Shown in pieces: positions 5,319 through 6,072 of a stretch of DNA of 6,072 bases (within the stretch, counting starts at the first letter, position 1; every line of letters begins with the position of its first letter). This DNA is from GCA-020344715 sp050115935 (GTDB lineage Archaea > Thermoproteota > Bathyarchaeia > Bathyarchaeales > Bathyarchaeaceae). The position numbers and the translations under genes were made by a program. Below the pieces are notes generated by a model that had not been told where the DNA came from, did no database searches, and saw nothing but the letters and a program-made list of their open reading frames with translations. The stretch covers positions 1 to 6,072 of the forward strand of contig JASFPO010000121.1 of assembly GCA_050115935.1 (NCBI GenBank), read 5' to 3'.

Positions 5319-6072
5319 TCACCTTACTTCAGACTGAGATTGCTCTTTCCTAAACCATGCTATGGTTCTTCTGAGACCGTCCTCTAAGCCAACTTTTGGT
5401 TCCCATTTCAGAATATTCTTTGCTAGGCTTATGTCTGGACATCTTCTCCGGGGATCTTCTTCAGGCAAAAGATGAAAAGTCAATGGAGATCTGCTACTGG
5501 TCAGTCTTTTGATTTTCTGTGCAAGTTCAAGGATCGCAGTCTCTTCAGGATTTCCTATGTTTACGACTTTTCCGCATGTCTTTTCACTTGCTATGAGCAG
5601 AACTAGGCCTATCACAGTATCTGTCACATAACAAAAAGACCTTGTTTGTTTTCCATCTCCATAAACAGTTATAGCCTGATTGGTTAAGGCTTGCACAGTG
5701 AAGCGTGACACAGCTCTACCATAGTTTCCATCCCCCCTCAAACGAGGACCATAAGAATTGAAGATTCTTGCAATTTTCACATCTAACCTATATTCCTTAT
5801 GATAAGCCATAAACAAGGATTCAGCAAACCTCTTCCCTTCGACGTAACATGACCTCGGCCCAACAGGATTAACATTTCCCCAGTAACTCTCAGGCGTAGG
5901 CACAATCTCAGCATCCCCATAGATCTCTGAAGTGGAAGCAAACAAAACAGTTGCATCAAGCTTTCTCGCAAGTTCAGCTATGTTCTGACTTCCCTCGGAA
6001 CTCGTCCGTAGAGTTTCAATAGGATTTTGTTGATACTCGTCTGGAGAAGCATGACCGGATAGATGAAAAATC
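5319..6072 (-). CDS. UDP-glucuronate decarboxylase (UDP-xylose synthase)-like NAD-dependent SDR enzyme, C-terminal part (5' end outside window)
   Basis: The frame stays open to the window end, giving 250 residues. The TTG at 5945 is internal; about 60 N-terminal residues with the GxxGxxG NAD site are missing. Numbering from base 6071, IFHLSGHASP (1-10) matches the 'YHLASPASP' block of UDP-xylose synthases; STSEIYGD (46-53) holds the catalytic Thr/Ser-Ser-Glu; Y76-x3-K80 in SCYVEGKRFAES is the catalytic pair. ARIFNSYGPR, VYGDGKQTRSF (136-146), VNIGNPEE (170-177) and DPRRRCPDI (206-214) follow. The last contains the Arg that, with the Glu of TSE, marks decarboxylating members such as UXS and the ArnA decarboxylase domain. 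The family oxidises UDP-glucuronate at C4 with NAD+, decarboxylates it and reduces the product to UDP-xylose; an ArnA-like 4-keto product is possible. The next best alternative is dTDP-glucose 4,6-dehydratase, but the SYWGNVNPVGPRSCY stretch favours UXS. It converges on gene B with nine bases between stops. It should supply a pentose donor to this locus (inference). Confidence 0.87.
   Translation of the reverse strand, partial: IFHLSGHASPDEYQQNPIETLRTSSEGSQNIAELARKLDATVLFASTSEIYGDAEIVPTPESYWGNVNPVGPRSCYVEGKRFAESLFMAYHKEYRLDVKIARIFNSYGPRLRGDGNYGRAVSRFTVQALTNQAITVYGDGKQTRSFCYVTDTVIGLVLLIASEKTCGKVVNIGNPEETAILELAQKIKRLTSSRSPLTFHLLPEEDPRRRCPDISLAKNILKWEPKVGLEDGLRRTIAWFRKEQSQSEVR

Noticed and set aside
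5943..5945. TTG 5945 (minus strand) as the start of the decarboxylase
   Set aside because: It falls between the conserved HLSGHASP and TSE motifs, and the frame remains open with family-like sequence to the window end.
1..6072. tRNA, rRNA, CRISPR, insertion sequence or integrase features
   Set aside because: I found no cloverleaf-like sequence, no regularly spaced direct repeats, no terminal inverted repeats and no transposase or recombinase motifs on either strand.

Overview
The window looks archaeal. I infer a member of the Thermoproteota (Bathyarchaeia-like), but the sequence alone does not prove the lineage. The evidence is AT-leaning coding DNA rich in AGA/AGG/ATA codons, two starts preceded by GGTGA (complementary to the archaeal 16S 3' end), TATA-like boxes rather than clear -35/-10 pairs, and membrane-anchored proteins carrying many N-X-S/T sequons. 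I see no tRNA, rRNA, CRISPR array, transposase or attachment site.

Layout, left to right. Bases 1-855 (+) are the C-terminal half of an alkaline-phosphatase-superfamily phosphodiesterase/phosphatase whose start lies outside the window. After a 69-base gap comes a run of four + genes that looks like one transcription unit: a double-anchored ectodomain protein of unknown function (925-1845, 'protein A'), a family 2 glycosyltransferase (1850-2902), a polytopic GT-C (PMT/ArnT-like) glycosyltransferase (about 2872-4506), and a second ectodomain protein (4503-5309, 'protein B') that is a clear paralogue of A. Nine bases further on, and convergent, is the C-terminal part of a UDP-glucuronate decarboxylase (UDP-xylose synthase)-like SDR enzyme (5319-6072, -), cut off by the window end.

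Taken together this is a cell-surface glycan locus: a sugar-nucleotide enzyme, a cytosolic GT2 that probably builds on a lipid carrier or extends a glycan, and a GT-C enzyme that uses lipid-linked sugar on the outer face of the membrane. The unusual part is the A/B pair, which brackets the two glycosyltransferases. Both have an N-terminal membrane segment ending in WFASQ at residues 19-23, about 215 extracytoplasmic residues with a shared core, and a C-terminal membrane segment. I recognise no known family for them. They may be accessory subunits, glycan acceptors or glycan-binding surface proteins of this locus.

The two least settled spots are the C-terminal tail of A, which B lacks and which contains a 10-base palindrome and a TATA-like box, and the start of the GT-C gene, which has no visible ribosome binding site and a hairpin just inside its 5' end.
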